Of a DNA stretch of 64,000 nt, positions 21,855 to 30,178 are shown in pieces. This DNA is from Clostridiales bacterium (GTDB taxonomy: Bacteria; Bacillota; Clostridia; Oscillospirales; Oscillospiraceae). The notes beneath the pieces are model-generated. The model did not search any database and was not told the origin of the DNA. It worked only from the letters and a program-made list of their open reading frames with translations. Positions within the stretch are counted from its first letter, which is position 1; every line of letters starts with the position of its first letter. The stretch is from contig SFFE01000001.1 in assembly GCA_004556965.1 (NCBI GenBank), forward strand, positions 124,001-188,000, read 5' to 3'. A program made the position numbers and the translations under genes.

Positions 21855-23090
21855 ATGGAACGACTGGTTCGATATTTCCGGGGCTATGTGCGCGTGGCGG
21901 TGCGCGGGGTGCATCCGGAGCGGGTGCTCAACGCCTGCGCCGAAGCGGGAATCCCCGTTCGGGAGGCCGAGCCTGCGGAGGACTATCTGCTGCGCATCAC
22001 GGTGCCGGAGCGCCATTTTAAGCGGGTGCAGGCGCTTGCGGAGCGCTGTCAGTGCACGGCGGAGCCGGAAAAACGCGGCGGCGCGCCGAAGCTGCTTCGC
22101 CGCGTGCGGCGGCACCGGCTTTTGCTCGCGCTGCTCGCGCTGTGCGTCGCGGCGGCACTGGCGTCTTCCCTGTTCGTATGGGATGTACAGGTCACAGGGA
22201 ACGAAACCGTCTCCACCGGCACGATCCTCCGCGAGCTGGAGGCCTACGGCGTGAAGCCCGGCAGCTACTGGCCGCATTTTTCCAATGATCTCATCCGAAA
22301 CCACATGATCTTGAAAATTCCGGAGCTGCAATGGCTGGCGGTGCAGATCCGCGGAAGCTGCGCGGAGGTTGTCGTGCGCGAAAAAACACCCAAGCCGGAG
22401 GTCGTGGACAACGACGAGCCGGTGAGTCTTTATGCCGGAGCGTCGGGCTTCATTCTGAGCATGGAGGTGCTCGGCGGCGAAGCGCGGGTCGCGCCCGGCG
22501 ACCTCGTGACAGAGGGCGAGCTGCTGGTGTCGGGCGCGGTGCGCGATCTCGGCGGCGGCGTGCGCGGGGCGCACGCACTTGGCAGCATCCGCGCGCGCAC
22601 GCTCTATGAGCTGACGGCGGAGCAGCCGTTGACCCGGATGGTGAAGACGCAGTCCGGCCGCGCGAAAAACCGTTGGGCGCTCGTCGCTGGCAAAAAGCGC
22701 ATAAATTTTTATCAAAGCAGTGGAATTTCAGATGCGGAATGTGATAAAATCAATTTTGAATACGCATTTTCCATACCGGGCGTGTTCACGCTGCCGGTCT
22801 CGCTCGTACACGAGCAGGTGCAGCCGTATGAAACACAGGAAATTCCGGTGCCGCCGGAGGAGGCGCGCGCCGCGCTGGAGCAGGCGCTGACGCAGCAGCT
22901 TCAGGCGCGCATCGGCGCGGACGGGGAGATCGTCTCCGCCGCTTTTACCGCGACGGAGCGCGACGGCGTGCTGATCGTGACGCTGCGCGCCGAGTGCGAG
23001 CAGGAGATCGGCGTTTCCCGCGCGATCTCGCCGGAGGAAATGCAGCAACTTCAAGCGCAAACCGAGGAAGGAACAACAGCGGATGATTGA
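21855..23090 (+). CDS. yqfD: Sporulation protein YqfD
   Basis: A 411-residue sporulation membrane protein. The N-terminal part (RGYVRVAVRGVHPERVLNAC) and following segments are cytosolic; one transmembrane helix lies near residues 91-110 (LLLALLALCVAAALASSLFV). The outer region starts WDVQVTGNETVSTGTILREL, a POTRA-like pattern, and contains GLVTEGELLVSGAV-type beta strands. In B. subtilis yqfD is in the sigma-E regulon; its role in the spore programme is not resolved. The stop overlaps phoH by 8 nt, so the sporulation pair is coupled to downstream housekeeping genes. Confidence 0.9.
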   Translation: MERLVRYFRGYVRVAVRGVHPERVLNACAEAGIPVREAEPAEDYLLRITVPERHFKRVQALAERCQCTAEPEKRGGAPKLLRRVRRHRLLLALLALCVAAALASSLFVWDVQVTGNETVSTGTILRELEAYGVKPGSYWPHFSNDLIRNHMILKIPELQWLAVQIRGSCAEVVVREKTPKPEVVDNDEPVSLYAGASGFILSMEVLGGEARVAPGDLVTEGELLVSGAVRDLGGGVRGAHALGSIRARTLYELTAEQPLTRMVKTQSGRAKNRWALVAGKKRINFYQSSGISDAECDKINFEYAFSIPGVFTLPVSLVHEQVQPYETQEIPVPPEEARAALEQALTQQLQARIGADGEIVSAAFTATERDGVLIVTLRAECEQEIGVSRAISPEEMQQLQAQTEEGTTADD

Positions 23091-24105
23091 ACAGACGATC
23101 GAAGTAGACAGAATTGAGGACGTAATCAGTGTGTTCGGGTCTTTCGACCAGAACCTGCGCCTGATCGAGACGGAATACGGCGTACACGTGACCGATCGCG
23201 ACGAGCAGATCCACATCACGGGCGAGCCGGAAAACGTCATGCAGGCGCAAAAGGCGCTCACGGGGCTGCTGCAGCTCGCGGCGAAGGGCGAAGAGATCAA
23301 CGAGCAGAACGTGCGCTATATCTTCAAGCTCGTCGCCGAGGGGCGCGAGCAGAAAATTCAGGAGCTGGCCGGCGACGTGGTGTGCATCACGGCCAAGGGC
23401 AAGCCAATCAAGGCCAAGACCATCGGCCAGCGCACGTATCTGGACGCGATTGAGCATAACACCATCACGCTCGGCATCGGCCCGGCGGGCACGGGCAAGA
23501 CGTATCTCGCCGTGGCGGAGGCGGTGGCCGCCTTCCGCGCGGAGAAGGTCAACCGCATCATCCTCACGCGCCCCGCGGTTGAGGCGGGCGAGCGGCTGGG
23601 CTTCCTGCCGGGCGACCTGCAGAGCAAGGTCGATCCGTATCTCCGCCCGCTGTACGACGCGCTGTTCGAGATGCTCGGCGCGGATACCTACGCCAAGTAT
23701 CTGGAGCGCGGCAACATTGAGGTCGCGCCGCTGGCCTATATGCGCGGCCGCACGCTGGACGACAGCTTCATCATCCTCGACGAGGCACAGAACACCTCGC
23801 GCGAGCAGATGAAAATGTTCCTCACGCGCATCGGCTTCGGCTCGCACGTTGTCATCACCGGCGACGTGACGCAGATCGACCTTCCGCCGGACAAGACCTC
23901 CGGTCTGAAGGAGGCCATGCGCGTGCTCGATGGCATCGAGGACATTGCCATCTGCCGGCTGAGCGCGTCGGACGTGGTGCGCCACGCGCTGGTGCAGAAG
24001 ATCATCGAGGCGTATGAGAAAAACGACCGGGCCGAGGCGGCGAAGGCAGACAAGCCCGCGCCGAAAAAGCCCGCAGCCAGGACGACACCGAGGAAGAAAG
24101 CATGA
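23083..24105 (+). CDS. phoH: PhoH-family ATPase
   Basis: A 340-residue PhoH-like ATPase (YbeZ/YqfE... type), thought to act on RNA together with YbeY. The N-terminal KH-like part precedes the ATPase core with Walker A GIGPAGTGKTYLA, the RPAVEAGERLGFLPGD loop and Walker B DSFIILDEAQNTSREQM, followed by TRIGFGSHVVITGDVTQIDLP. The C terminus is a Lys/Ala/Pro-rich tail (PAPKKPAARTTPRKKA). It overlaps yqfD and ybeY, a near-universal Firmicutes arrangement. Confidence 0.94.
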   Translation: MIEQTIEVDRIEDVISVFGSFDQNLRLIETEYGVHVTDRDEQIHITGEPENVMQAQKALTGLLQLAAKGEEINEQNVRYIFKLVAEGREQKIQELAGDVVCITAKGKPIKAKTIGQRTYLDAIEHNTITLGIGPAGTGKTYLAVAEAVAAFRAEKVNRIILTRPAVEAGERLGFLPGDLQSKVDPYLRPLYDALFEMLGADTYAKYLERGNIEVAPLAYMRGRTLDDSFIILDEAQNTSREQMKMFLTRIGFGSHVVITGDVTQIDLPPDKTSGLKEAMRVLDGIEDIAICRLSASDVVRHALVQKIIEAYEKNDRAEAAKADKPAPKKPAARTTPRKKA

Positions 24106-24590
24106 GTCATGTGAAAATTTATGTGAGCCGCAGCAAAAAACAGCTCGGCTGGCCGGAGACGTGGCGCTATGTGCGCCGTGCGGCGGCGGCTGCGCTCGCA
24201 GCCGAGGGCGTGGACACGCCCTGCGAGATCGACGTGCTGCTCACCGACGATGCGGGCATCCATGCCATCAACCGCGAGCAGCGCGGCATAGACCGGGCGA
24301 CGGACGTGCTGTCGTTTCCGATGAACGAGCTGTTACCCGGGGAATTTGATCCGGACGCGTGCGAGTGGGACTATGAGAACGACCGCGCGCTGCTCGGCGA
24401 CATGGTCATCTCCATGGAGCGCTGCGCCGCGCAGGCGGAGGAATTCGGCCACAGCTTCGAGCACGAGGTGAGCTATCTCACGGTGCACTCCGTGCTGCAC
24501 CTGCTCGGCTACGACCACCTCGACGAGGGCGCGCAGAAGCGCCAAATGCGTGCAAGAGAAAAAGAAATCATGCAGATACTGAACGTTTGA
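24102..24590 (+). CDS. ybeY: Endoribonuclease YbeY
   Basis: A 162-residue metal-dependent ribonuclease involved in 16S rRNA 3'-end maturation and ribosome quality control. The zinc-binding motif is HSVLHLLGYDHLDEG, and the upstream strands IDVLLTDDAGIHAINREQRG and TDVLSFPM are family hallmarks; the Arg in QRGIDRATDVL is retained. ATGA overlap with phoH. It is followed by era after 15 nt. Confidence 0.95.
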   Translation: MSHVKIYVSRSKKQLGWPETWRYVRRAAAAALAAEGVDTPCEIDVLLTDDAGIHAINREQRGIDRATDVLSFPMNELLPGEFDPDACEWDYENDRALLGDMVISMERCAAQAEEFGHSFEHEVSYLTVHSVLHLLGYDHLDEGAQKRQMRAREKEIMQILNV

Positions 24591-24605
24591 ATACAGGAGA
24601 ACCGA

Positions 24606-25496
24606 ATGATTACAAAAACCGCTATGATCACGATCTGCGGGCGGCCGAACGTCGGCAAATCCACGCTGACGAACGCGCTCGTGGGCGAGAAGATTGCCAT
24701 CGTCTCCAGCAAGCCGCAGACGACGCGCAACCGCATCAGCGCCGTGCTGAACCGGGGCGACACGCAGTTGATTCTGATGGACACGCCGGGCTTTCACAAG
24801 CCGCGCACGCGGCTGGGCGACTATATGGTCAAGGTCGTGCGCGAGAGCGTGGCCGACGTGGACGCCGTGCTGCTCGTCGTGGAGCCGATCGCAAACATCG
24901 GAGCGCAGGAGCAGGAGCTGATCGGCCGCATCAAAGAGTCCGGCGCGCCGAGCGTGCTGGTCATCAACAAGATCGACACCGTGGAAAAGGCGGAGCTGCT
25001 GCGCGTCATGGCGCTCTACTCCGCCGCGCACCCGTTTGACGCAATTGTGCCCATCTCCGCCAAACGGGGCGAGGGACTGGACGAGCTGCTGAGCGAGCTG
25101 CAGAAATTTGCTGCGCCCGGCCCGCAGCTCTTCCCGGACGACATGATCTCCGACATGCCGGAAAAGCAGATCTGCGCCGAGCTGGTGCGCGAAAAGCTGC
25201 TGCTGTGTCTCGACAAGGAGATCCCGCACGGCACGGCGGTCGAGGTCACGAAATTTTCCGAGCGCGAAAACGGCATTATCGACATGGATGTGACCATTTA
25301 CTGCGAAAAGGACAGCCACAAGGGCATCATCATCGGCAAAAAGGGCGCGATGCTCAAGAAGATCGGCGAGCTTGCGCGCGCGGACATTGAGGCGTTCATG
25401 GGCACGAAGGTGTTCTTGCAGACGTGGGTCAAGGTCAAGGAAAACTGGCGTGATTCCAACGCGCAGCTTCGCAATTTCGGCTTTTCCAATCAATAA
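24606..25496 (+). CDS. era: GTPase Era
   Basis: A 296-residue GTPase needed for 30S subunit maturation; binds the 3' end of 16S rRNA. G1 is GRPNVGKST near residues 10-18, G2 lies in QTTRNRI, G3 is DTPGFHKPRT, G4 is NKID and G5 is SAKRGEGLDEL. The KH domain follows with IIIGKKGAMLKKIGELAR and ends with a WVKVKENWRDS stretch, all typical. AGGAGA precedes the ATG. Confidence 0.97.
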   Translation: MITKTAMITICGRPNVGKSTLTNALVGEKIAIVSSKPQTTRNRISAVLNRGDTQLILMDTPGFHKPRTRLGDYMVKVVRESVADVDAVLLVVEPIANIGAQEQELIGRIKESGAPSVLVINKIDTVEKAELLRVMALYSAAHPFDAIVPISAKRGEGLDELLSELQKFAAPGPQLFPDDMISDMPEKQICAELVREKLLLCLDKEIPHGTAVEVTKFSERENGIIDMDVTIYCEKDSHKGIIIGKKGAMLKKIGELARADIEAFMGTKVFLQTWVKVKENWRDSNAQLRNFGFSNQ

Positions 25497-25564
25497 TAGA
25501 TTATTTTTTACCAGCGATATTTCCGCCCCGCTGCGCAGACAATAAGCGCAGCGAGGTGGTTATT

Positions 25565-25714
25565 TTGAAGAGCGAAACGTTCTGGGAACTGTTTCAGGAT
25601 ACCGGTGATCCGCTCTGCTACCTGCTGTACAGAGCCGCGCAGCCCGGCGCGGTCACGGCAAAACCGGAAGAGAAAGACGTCACGGCGGACGAAGCCGTCC
25701 GCCGTCCGGCGTGA
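25565..25714 (+). CDS. yqzL: YqzL-like small protein, 49 aa
   Basis: A 49-residue frame in the gap between era and recO, starting with TTG at 25565 six bases after GAGGTGG. The product opens KSETFWELFQDTGDPLCYLL and then YRAA, matching the FW..F..TG....YLL pattern of YqzL, the small protein encoded at this same place (era-yqzL-recO) in B. subtilis. The rest is a charged Ala/Glu/Arg tail. Function is unknown. It is preceded by a short CGCTGCGC/GCGCAGCG hairpin. Confidence 0.75.
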   Translation: MKSETFWELFQDTGDPLCYLLYRAAQPGAVTAKPEEKDVTADEAVRRPA

Positions 25715-25726
25715 GAGGTACATACC

Positions 25727-26500
25727 ATGTTCAACACGACGCGCGGCCTGGTGCTGCGGGAGGTGCGCTATAAGGAGGCGGACAAGATCCTCACCGTCCT
25801 CACGGAAGGGGAGGGCAAGCTTACGCTCCGCGCGCGCGGCGCCATGCGCCGTGGCAGCAAGTTTGCCGCCGCTACGCAGCTTCTGACGTTTTCGGAGATG
25901 ACGCTCTTCGGCAACAAGGGGCGCTGGTCGCTCAACGAGGCGGTCACGGTGGAGCAGTTTCTCGGTCTGCGGGACGATCTCTCTGCGCTCGCGCTCGGCA
26001 GCTATTTCGCAGAGCTGCTCGAAACGCTCTCAGACGAGGACTGCCCGGACCGCGCGGTGCTGCAGCTCGGGCTCAACAGCCTGTACGCGCTCAGCCGTGG
26101 GCTGTGTAGCCAAAAACAGATCAAGGCGGTGTTTGAGTTGCGGCTGATGAGCATCACGGGCTATGAGCCGGATCTCACCGGCTGCGCGCACTGCGGCGCG
26201 CCGGAGCCGGAGCAGCTGTGGTTTTATCCCCGCGGGGGCGCGGTGTACTGCGCGCGCTGCCGCGCGTCCAGCCCCGGCGCGGTGACGCCGCTGCTGCCGG
26301 AAACGCTCGCCGCCATGCGGCATATCGTCTATGCCGACCCCAAAAAGATTTTTTCGTTCACGGTCAGCGACGCGGGCTTAAACCAGCTCGGCAAGGTCTG
26401 CGAGGACTATTTGCGCGCGCAGCTCGAACGCGGGTTCTCGTCGCTGGACTACTGGAAGAAAGTGAAGGGCATAGGATGGAACAATATGAAAAATCCCTGA
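25727..26500 (+). CDS. recO: DNA repair protein RecO
   Basis: A 257-residue recombination mediator that helps RecA load onto gaps and anneals single strands. The OB-fold N terminus (TTRGLVLREVRYKEADKIL, RARGAMRRGSKFAAATQLL) is followed by the helical region and a zinc site with CAHCGAPE and CARC. The ATG follows GAGAGGT. It lies after era and yqzL and overlaps mutS2 by 25 nt, so era-yqzL-recO-mutS2 are likely one transcript. Confidence 0.94.
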   Translation: MFNTTRGLVLREVRYKEADKILTVLTEGEGKLTLRARGAMRRGSKFAAATQLLTFSEMTLFGNKGRWSLNEAVTVEQFLGLRDDLSALALGSYFAELLETLSDEDCPDRAVLQLGLNSLYALSRGLCSQKQIKAVFELRLMSITGYEPDLTGCAHCGAPEPEQLWFYPRGGAVYCARCRASSPGAVTPLLPETLAAMRHIVYADPKKIFSFTVSDAGLNQLGKVCEDYLRAQLERGFSSLDYWKKVKGIGWNNMKNP

Positions 26501-28848
26501 AAACGCTGGAGCTTCCGGCGGTTCTGGACTTGCTGGCCGCCGAGGCGGTGAGCACCGCCGCGCGGGATTCCGCCCGCGCGCTGCGTCCCTCCGGCGACCG
26601 CGCCGAGGTGGAAAAGCGCCTGAACGAGACGTCTGCCGCGGCGACGATGATGGTCGTCAAGGGCAGCCCGTCGTTTTCCGGCGTGAAGGACGTGCGCGCA
26701 TCGCTGCAGCGCGCGGACATGGGTGGCATGCTCAACACGCGCGAGCTGCTGGAGATCGCGGGCGTGCTGCAGTCGGCGCGCTATGTGCGCGCCTACGGCA
26801 CCGCCGACCGGCAGGAGAAAAGCTGTATCGACTATCTGTTCAACTCCCTGCAGGCCAACCGCTTTCTGGAGGACAAGATCACCAGCTCCATCACCGGCGA
26901 GGACGAGATCGCCGACGCCGCGTCCAGCGAGCTTGCGTCCATCCGCCGGCTGATCCGCGCCGCGTCCGCGCGCGTGCACGACGCGCTGCAGAAGATCATT
27001 TCCTCCCCGAGCTATGCCAAAGCGCTGCAGGAGCCGATCATCACCATGCGCTCGGAGCGCTACGTCGTGCCGGTGAAGGCCGAGCACAAGGGCGCGGTTC
27101 CGGGCCTGGTGCACGATGTGTCCAGTTCCGGCGCGACGCTGTTCATCGAGCCGATGGCGGCGGTAAAGGCCAACAACGAGCTGCGGGAGCTGCGCGCGAA
27201 GGAGAAAATCGAGATTGATCGCATCCTCATGGAGCTGTCGGCGGACTGCGCCGCGCACCGGGAGGATATCACCTGCGATTTTGACGTGCTGGTGAAGCTG
27301 GATCTCATTTTTGCCAAGGCCAAGCTCAGCTACCGGCTCGACTGCGTCGCCCCGGCGCTGACGGAGCGCGATCTGCATCTGCGCCGCGCGCGCCATCCGC
27401 TGCTGCCGAAGGACACGGCGGTGCCCATCGACGTGGCGCTCGGCGAGGATTACGACACCCTCGTCATCACCGGCCCGAACACGGGCGGCAAGACCGTCAC
27501 GCTCAAGACCATCGGCCTGCTCTCAGCCATGGCGCAGTGCGGCCTGCACATCCCGGCGGCGGACGGAAGCTGCGTGCCCGTCTTTGCCGAGGTGATGGCG
27601 GACATCGGCGACGAGCAGAGCATCGAGCAGTCGCTGTCCACGTTCTCGGCGCATATGACGAACATTGTGCGCATCCTGCGCGAGTGCGACGACCGGTCGC
27701 TGCTGCTGTTCGACGAGCTGGGCGCCGGCACCGACCCGACCGAGGGCGCGGCGCTGGCCATCGCCATCATTGAAAACGCCAGAAAACGCGGTGCGATGAT
27801 CGCGGCGACGACGCACTATACGGAACTGAAGGTTTATGCCACGACGGAAAAAGGCGTCATGAACGCCTCGTGCGAATTCGATGTGGAGACGCTGCGCCCG
27901 ACGTACCATCTGCTCATCGGCATTCCGGGCAAGTCCAACGCCTTTGCCATTTCCGAGCGGCTGGGACTGCCGCAGGAGGTCATTGCCGACGCGCGCAGCC
28001 GCGTCGGCAGCGAGAGCGCGAGCTTCGAGGCCACGATCGAAAAGCTGGAGCAGGTGCGCCAGCTTTTGGAGCGCGACCGGCTCGAGGCGGCAAAGCAGCT
28101 TCGCCAGGCGGAGGAGAACGCCAAAAAATCCGCGATGCTGAAGGCGGAGCTGTCCGTCCGGCTCGAAAAGGCGGACGAGAAATCCCGCCGCGAGGCCGAG
28201 CGCATCATCGGCGAGGCGCGGCGCACGGCGGAGGCGGTCTTCGACGAGCTGGACGAGCTGCGCCGCATGGAGCGCGAGGACGAGGACCACCACCGCGCGA
28301 ACGAGGCGCGCGCGGCGCTCCGCCGCCGGCTGAATCTGGCGGAGGAGAAGGCCGCTGCCGCCGTGGAGCAGCCGAAGGAGAAAAAAGTGTCCGCGCGCCC
28401 CGTGCAGGTGGGCGACACGGTGGAGATCCTGTCCATGGGCGTCAAGGCCACGGTCACGGCCATCTCCGCCGACCGGACGCTCACGCTGCGCGCGGGGATC
28501 ATGAACGTGACCGCGAAGGAGAAAGAGGTGTATCTCTTACAGGACGCAAAGCCGGTGCAGGTAAAAACGTCCTCCGGGCAGGCGGCGCAGCTTCGCAGCG
28601 TGGCCGCGTCCTCGGAGATCGACCTGCGCGGCATGGAGCGCATGGAGGCCGTCGCCGCCACGCAGCGATTCATCGACAACGCCGTCATGGCGAAGCTCGA
28701 AAAGGTCACGATCATCCACGGCAAGGGCACCGGCGCGCTGCGCGCGGCGGTGCAGCAGGAGCTGAAAAAGAACAAGGTGGTCAAGTCGTTCCGTCTCGGC
28801 CGTTACGGCGAGGGAGAAACCGGTGTAACAGTTGTGGAACTGAAATAA
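26476..28848 (+). CDS. mutS2: Endonuclease MutS2
   Basis: A 790-residue MutS2, an ATPase and nuclease linked to suppression of recombination and to rescue of collided ribosomes. The N-terminal MutS core domain runs to about residue 310, then the ABC-type ATPase with Walker A TGPNTGGKTVTLKT and Walker B LLLFDELGAGTDPTEG, a long coiled coil (EKLEQVRQLLERDRLEAAKQ onward), and a C-terminal Smr domain with EIDLRGMERMEAV and IIHGKGTGALR. The ATG at 26476 is chosen over the longer frame from 26218, which only shadows recO. Length is typical. Confidence 0.95.
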   Translation: MEQYEKSLKTLELPAVLDLLAAEAVSTAARDSARALRPSGDRAEVEKRLNETSAAATMMVVKGSPSFSGVKDVRASLQRADMGGMLNTRELLEIAGVLQSARYVRAYGTADRQEKSCIDYLFNSLQANRFLEDKITSSITGEDEIADAASSELASIRRLIRAASARVHDALQKIISSPSYAKALQEPIITMRSERYVVPVKAEHKGAVPGLVHDVSSSGATLFIEPMAAVKANNELRELRAKEKIEIDRILMELSADCAAHREDITCDFDVLVKLDLIFAKAKLSYRLDCVAPALTERDLHLRRARHPLLPKDTAVPIDVALGEDYDTLVITGPNTGGKTVTLKTIGLLSAMAQCGLHIPAADGSCVPVFAEVMADIGDEQSIEQSLSTFSAHMTNIVRILRECDDRSLLLFDELGAGTDPTEGAALAIAIIENARKRGAMIAATTHYTELKVYATTEKGVMNASCEFDVETLRPTYHLLIGIPGKSNAFAISERLGLPQEVIADARSRVGSESASFEATIEKLEQVRQLLERDRLEAAKQLRQAEENAKKSAMLKAELSVRLEKADEKSRREAERIIGEARRTAEAVFDELDELRRMEREDEDHHRANEARAALRRRLNLAEEKAAAAVEQPKEKKVSARPVQVGDTVEILSMGVKATVTAISADRTLTLRAGIMNVTAKEKEVYLLQDAKPVQVKTSSGQAAQLRSVAASSEIDLRGMERMEAVAATQRFIDNAVMAKLEKVTIIHGKGTGALRAAVQQELKKNKVVKSFRLGRYGEGETGVTVVELK

Positions 28849-28906
28849 AATCCAAAATCTACGTTGGCAAAAACGCTGTGCAACTCTACGAAAAAGCGAA
28901 AACTGG

Positions 28907-28935
28907 TTGACGATATCGGGGGATTTTGATAATAT
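28907..28935 (+). promoter_or_regulatory. Promoter of the HPr gene
   Basis: TTGACG (28907-28912), 17-bp spacer, TAATAT (28930-28935), 35 bp before the start. The 110-bp gap after mutS2 holds nothing else I recognise. Confidence 0.7.
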
Positions 28936-28970
28936 TATGGGTGCATAATAGTGCATAAGGAGTGGAGAAT

Positions 28971-29234
28971 ATGATCACGAAAGAAGCAGTCATCAACAAT
29001 CAGGTGGGACTCCATGCACGGCCCGCGACCTTCTTTATCCAGAAGGCGAACGAATTCAAGAGCAGCATCTGGATCGAGAAAGACGAGAGACGCGTGAATG
29101 CAAAGAGCCTTCTTGGCGTACTGTCTCTCGGCATCGTCAAGGGAACGGCGGTCACCCTCGTGGCCGACGGCGCTGACGAGCAGGAAGCGATCGATACCTT
29201 GGTTGCACTGATTAACTCTGATTTCTCGGAGTGA
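28971..29234 (+). CDS. ptsH: Phosphocarrier protein HPr
   Basis: An 87-residue HPr of the sugar phosphotransferase system. The phosphorylated His lies in NQVGLHARPATFF, and the regulatory serine lies in AKSLLGVLSLGI, so both the PTS transfer site and the HPrK/CcpA control site are kept. The ATG at 28971 is seven bases after AAGGAG. No EI gene is adjacent, so the protein may serve PTS or mainly regulatory roles; the symbol is by family. Confidence 0.88.
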   Translation: MITKEAVINNQVGLHARPATFFIQKANEFKSSIWIEKDERRVNAKSLLGVLSLGIVKGTAVTLVADGADEQEAIDTLVALINSDFSE

Positions 29235-29251
29235 TTCAACAGAAAAATCGA

Positions 29252-29283
29252 AACAGGGGCGTGTGATTCTGCACGCCCCTGTT
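29252..29283 (+). terminator. Hairpin after HPr
   Basis: AACAGGGGCGTG (29252-29263) pairs with CACGCCCCTGTT (29272-29283). No T run. The EamA start region begins right after it. Confidence 0.6.
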
Positions 29284-29306
29284 CAGCTATGAACAGGACG
29301 AAGCCT

Positions 29307-30164
29307 ATGACGACGCAAAAGCAAAAGAATACCGCCATTCTGGAAATGCTCGTGTGCGCCACACTGTGGAGCATCGCGGGGATCTTCATCAAGCTGATCC
29401 CGTGGAACGCGTTCGTGATTGCGGGGTTGCGCAGCCTGTTTGCGGGACTGGTTGTGCTGGTTTATATGAAAATCAGGCGTCTGCGCCTCATCCTTAACCG
29501 CCGCACGGTCGTGGCGGGCGTGTGTATGGCGCTCCTGTTTTTCTGCTTTGTCGGCGCAAACAAGCTCACCACGGCGGCGAACGCCATCGTGCTGCAGTTC
29601 ACGGCGCCGCTGTTCATCATGGGGCTGTCGGTGCTGTTTCTGCACCAGAAGTTCCGCTGCGCGGACGTGCTGGCGGTGGTCTTCACCATGGCGGGCATCT
29701 CGCTGTTTTTCTTCGACCAGCTCACGCCGGGGCACGTTTTGGGGAACGTCGTCGCCATTCTGAGCGGCCTGTTCATGGCACTGATGTATATGAACCTCGG
29801 AAGCTGCCCGGAGACGGAACGGATGAGCAGCATTCTCATCGGCCAGACGCTGACGTTTTTGTGCGGCGTGCCGCTCCTGTTCACGACACACCCGGCGTTT
29901 TCCGCGCTGCCGGTGCTGTATGTCGTCATTCTGGGCGTGGTGCAGCTCGGCATTCCTTACGTGCTGTGCGCCCGGGCCGCAGAGCATTGCCCGCCGCTGG
30001 CCTGCTCGCTGCTCGGCGCGCTGGAGCCGCTGCTCAACCCGATCTGGGTGTTTTTGTTTGACGGCGAGGCGCCCGGTGTGTTCGCGCTCGCCGGGGGCGC
30101 GGTCGTCATCGTAACGGTGACGCTCTGGTGCATCTTCGGCCAGCGCGCGCCGGAAGCGGTCTGA
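29307..30164 (+). CDS. EamA/DMT-family permease
   Basis: A 285-residue transporter of the drug/metabolite superfamily with two EamA repeats, about ten membrane helices; substrates in the family include amino acids and metabolites and cannot be named here. The first repeat is marked by CATLWSIAGIFIKLIPWNAF and TTAANAIVLQFTAPLFIMGL, the second by the ARAAEHCPPLACSLLGALEP segment. ATG at 29307 with AGGA eight bases upstream is preferred; the ATG at 29289 lies against the hairpin without a ribosome site. It precedes uvrC by 14 nt. Confidence 0.88.
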   Translation: MTTQKQKNTAILEMLVCATLWSIAGIFIKLIPWNAFVIAGLRSLFAGLVVLVYMKIRRLRLILNRRTVVAGVCMALLFFCFVGANKLTTAANAIVLQFTAPLFIMGLSVLFLHQKFRCADVLAVVFTMAGISLFFFDQLTPGHVLGNVVAILSGLFMALMYMNLGSCPETERMSSILIGQTLTFLCGVPLLFTTHPAFSALPVLYVVILGVVQLGIPYVLCARAAEHCPPLACSLLGALEPLLNPIWVFLFDGEAPGVFALAGGAVVIVTVTLWCIFGQRAPEAV

Positions 30165-30178
30165 CGGAGGGACGCGCG

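Noticed and set aside
26218..26475. N-terminal extension of MutS2
   Set aside because: It would overlap recO in another frame; the ATG at 26476 gives the normal family length.
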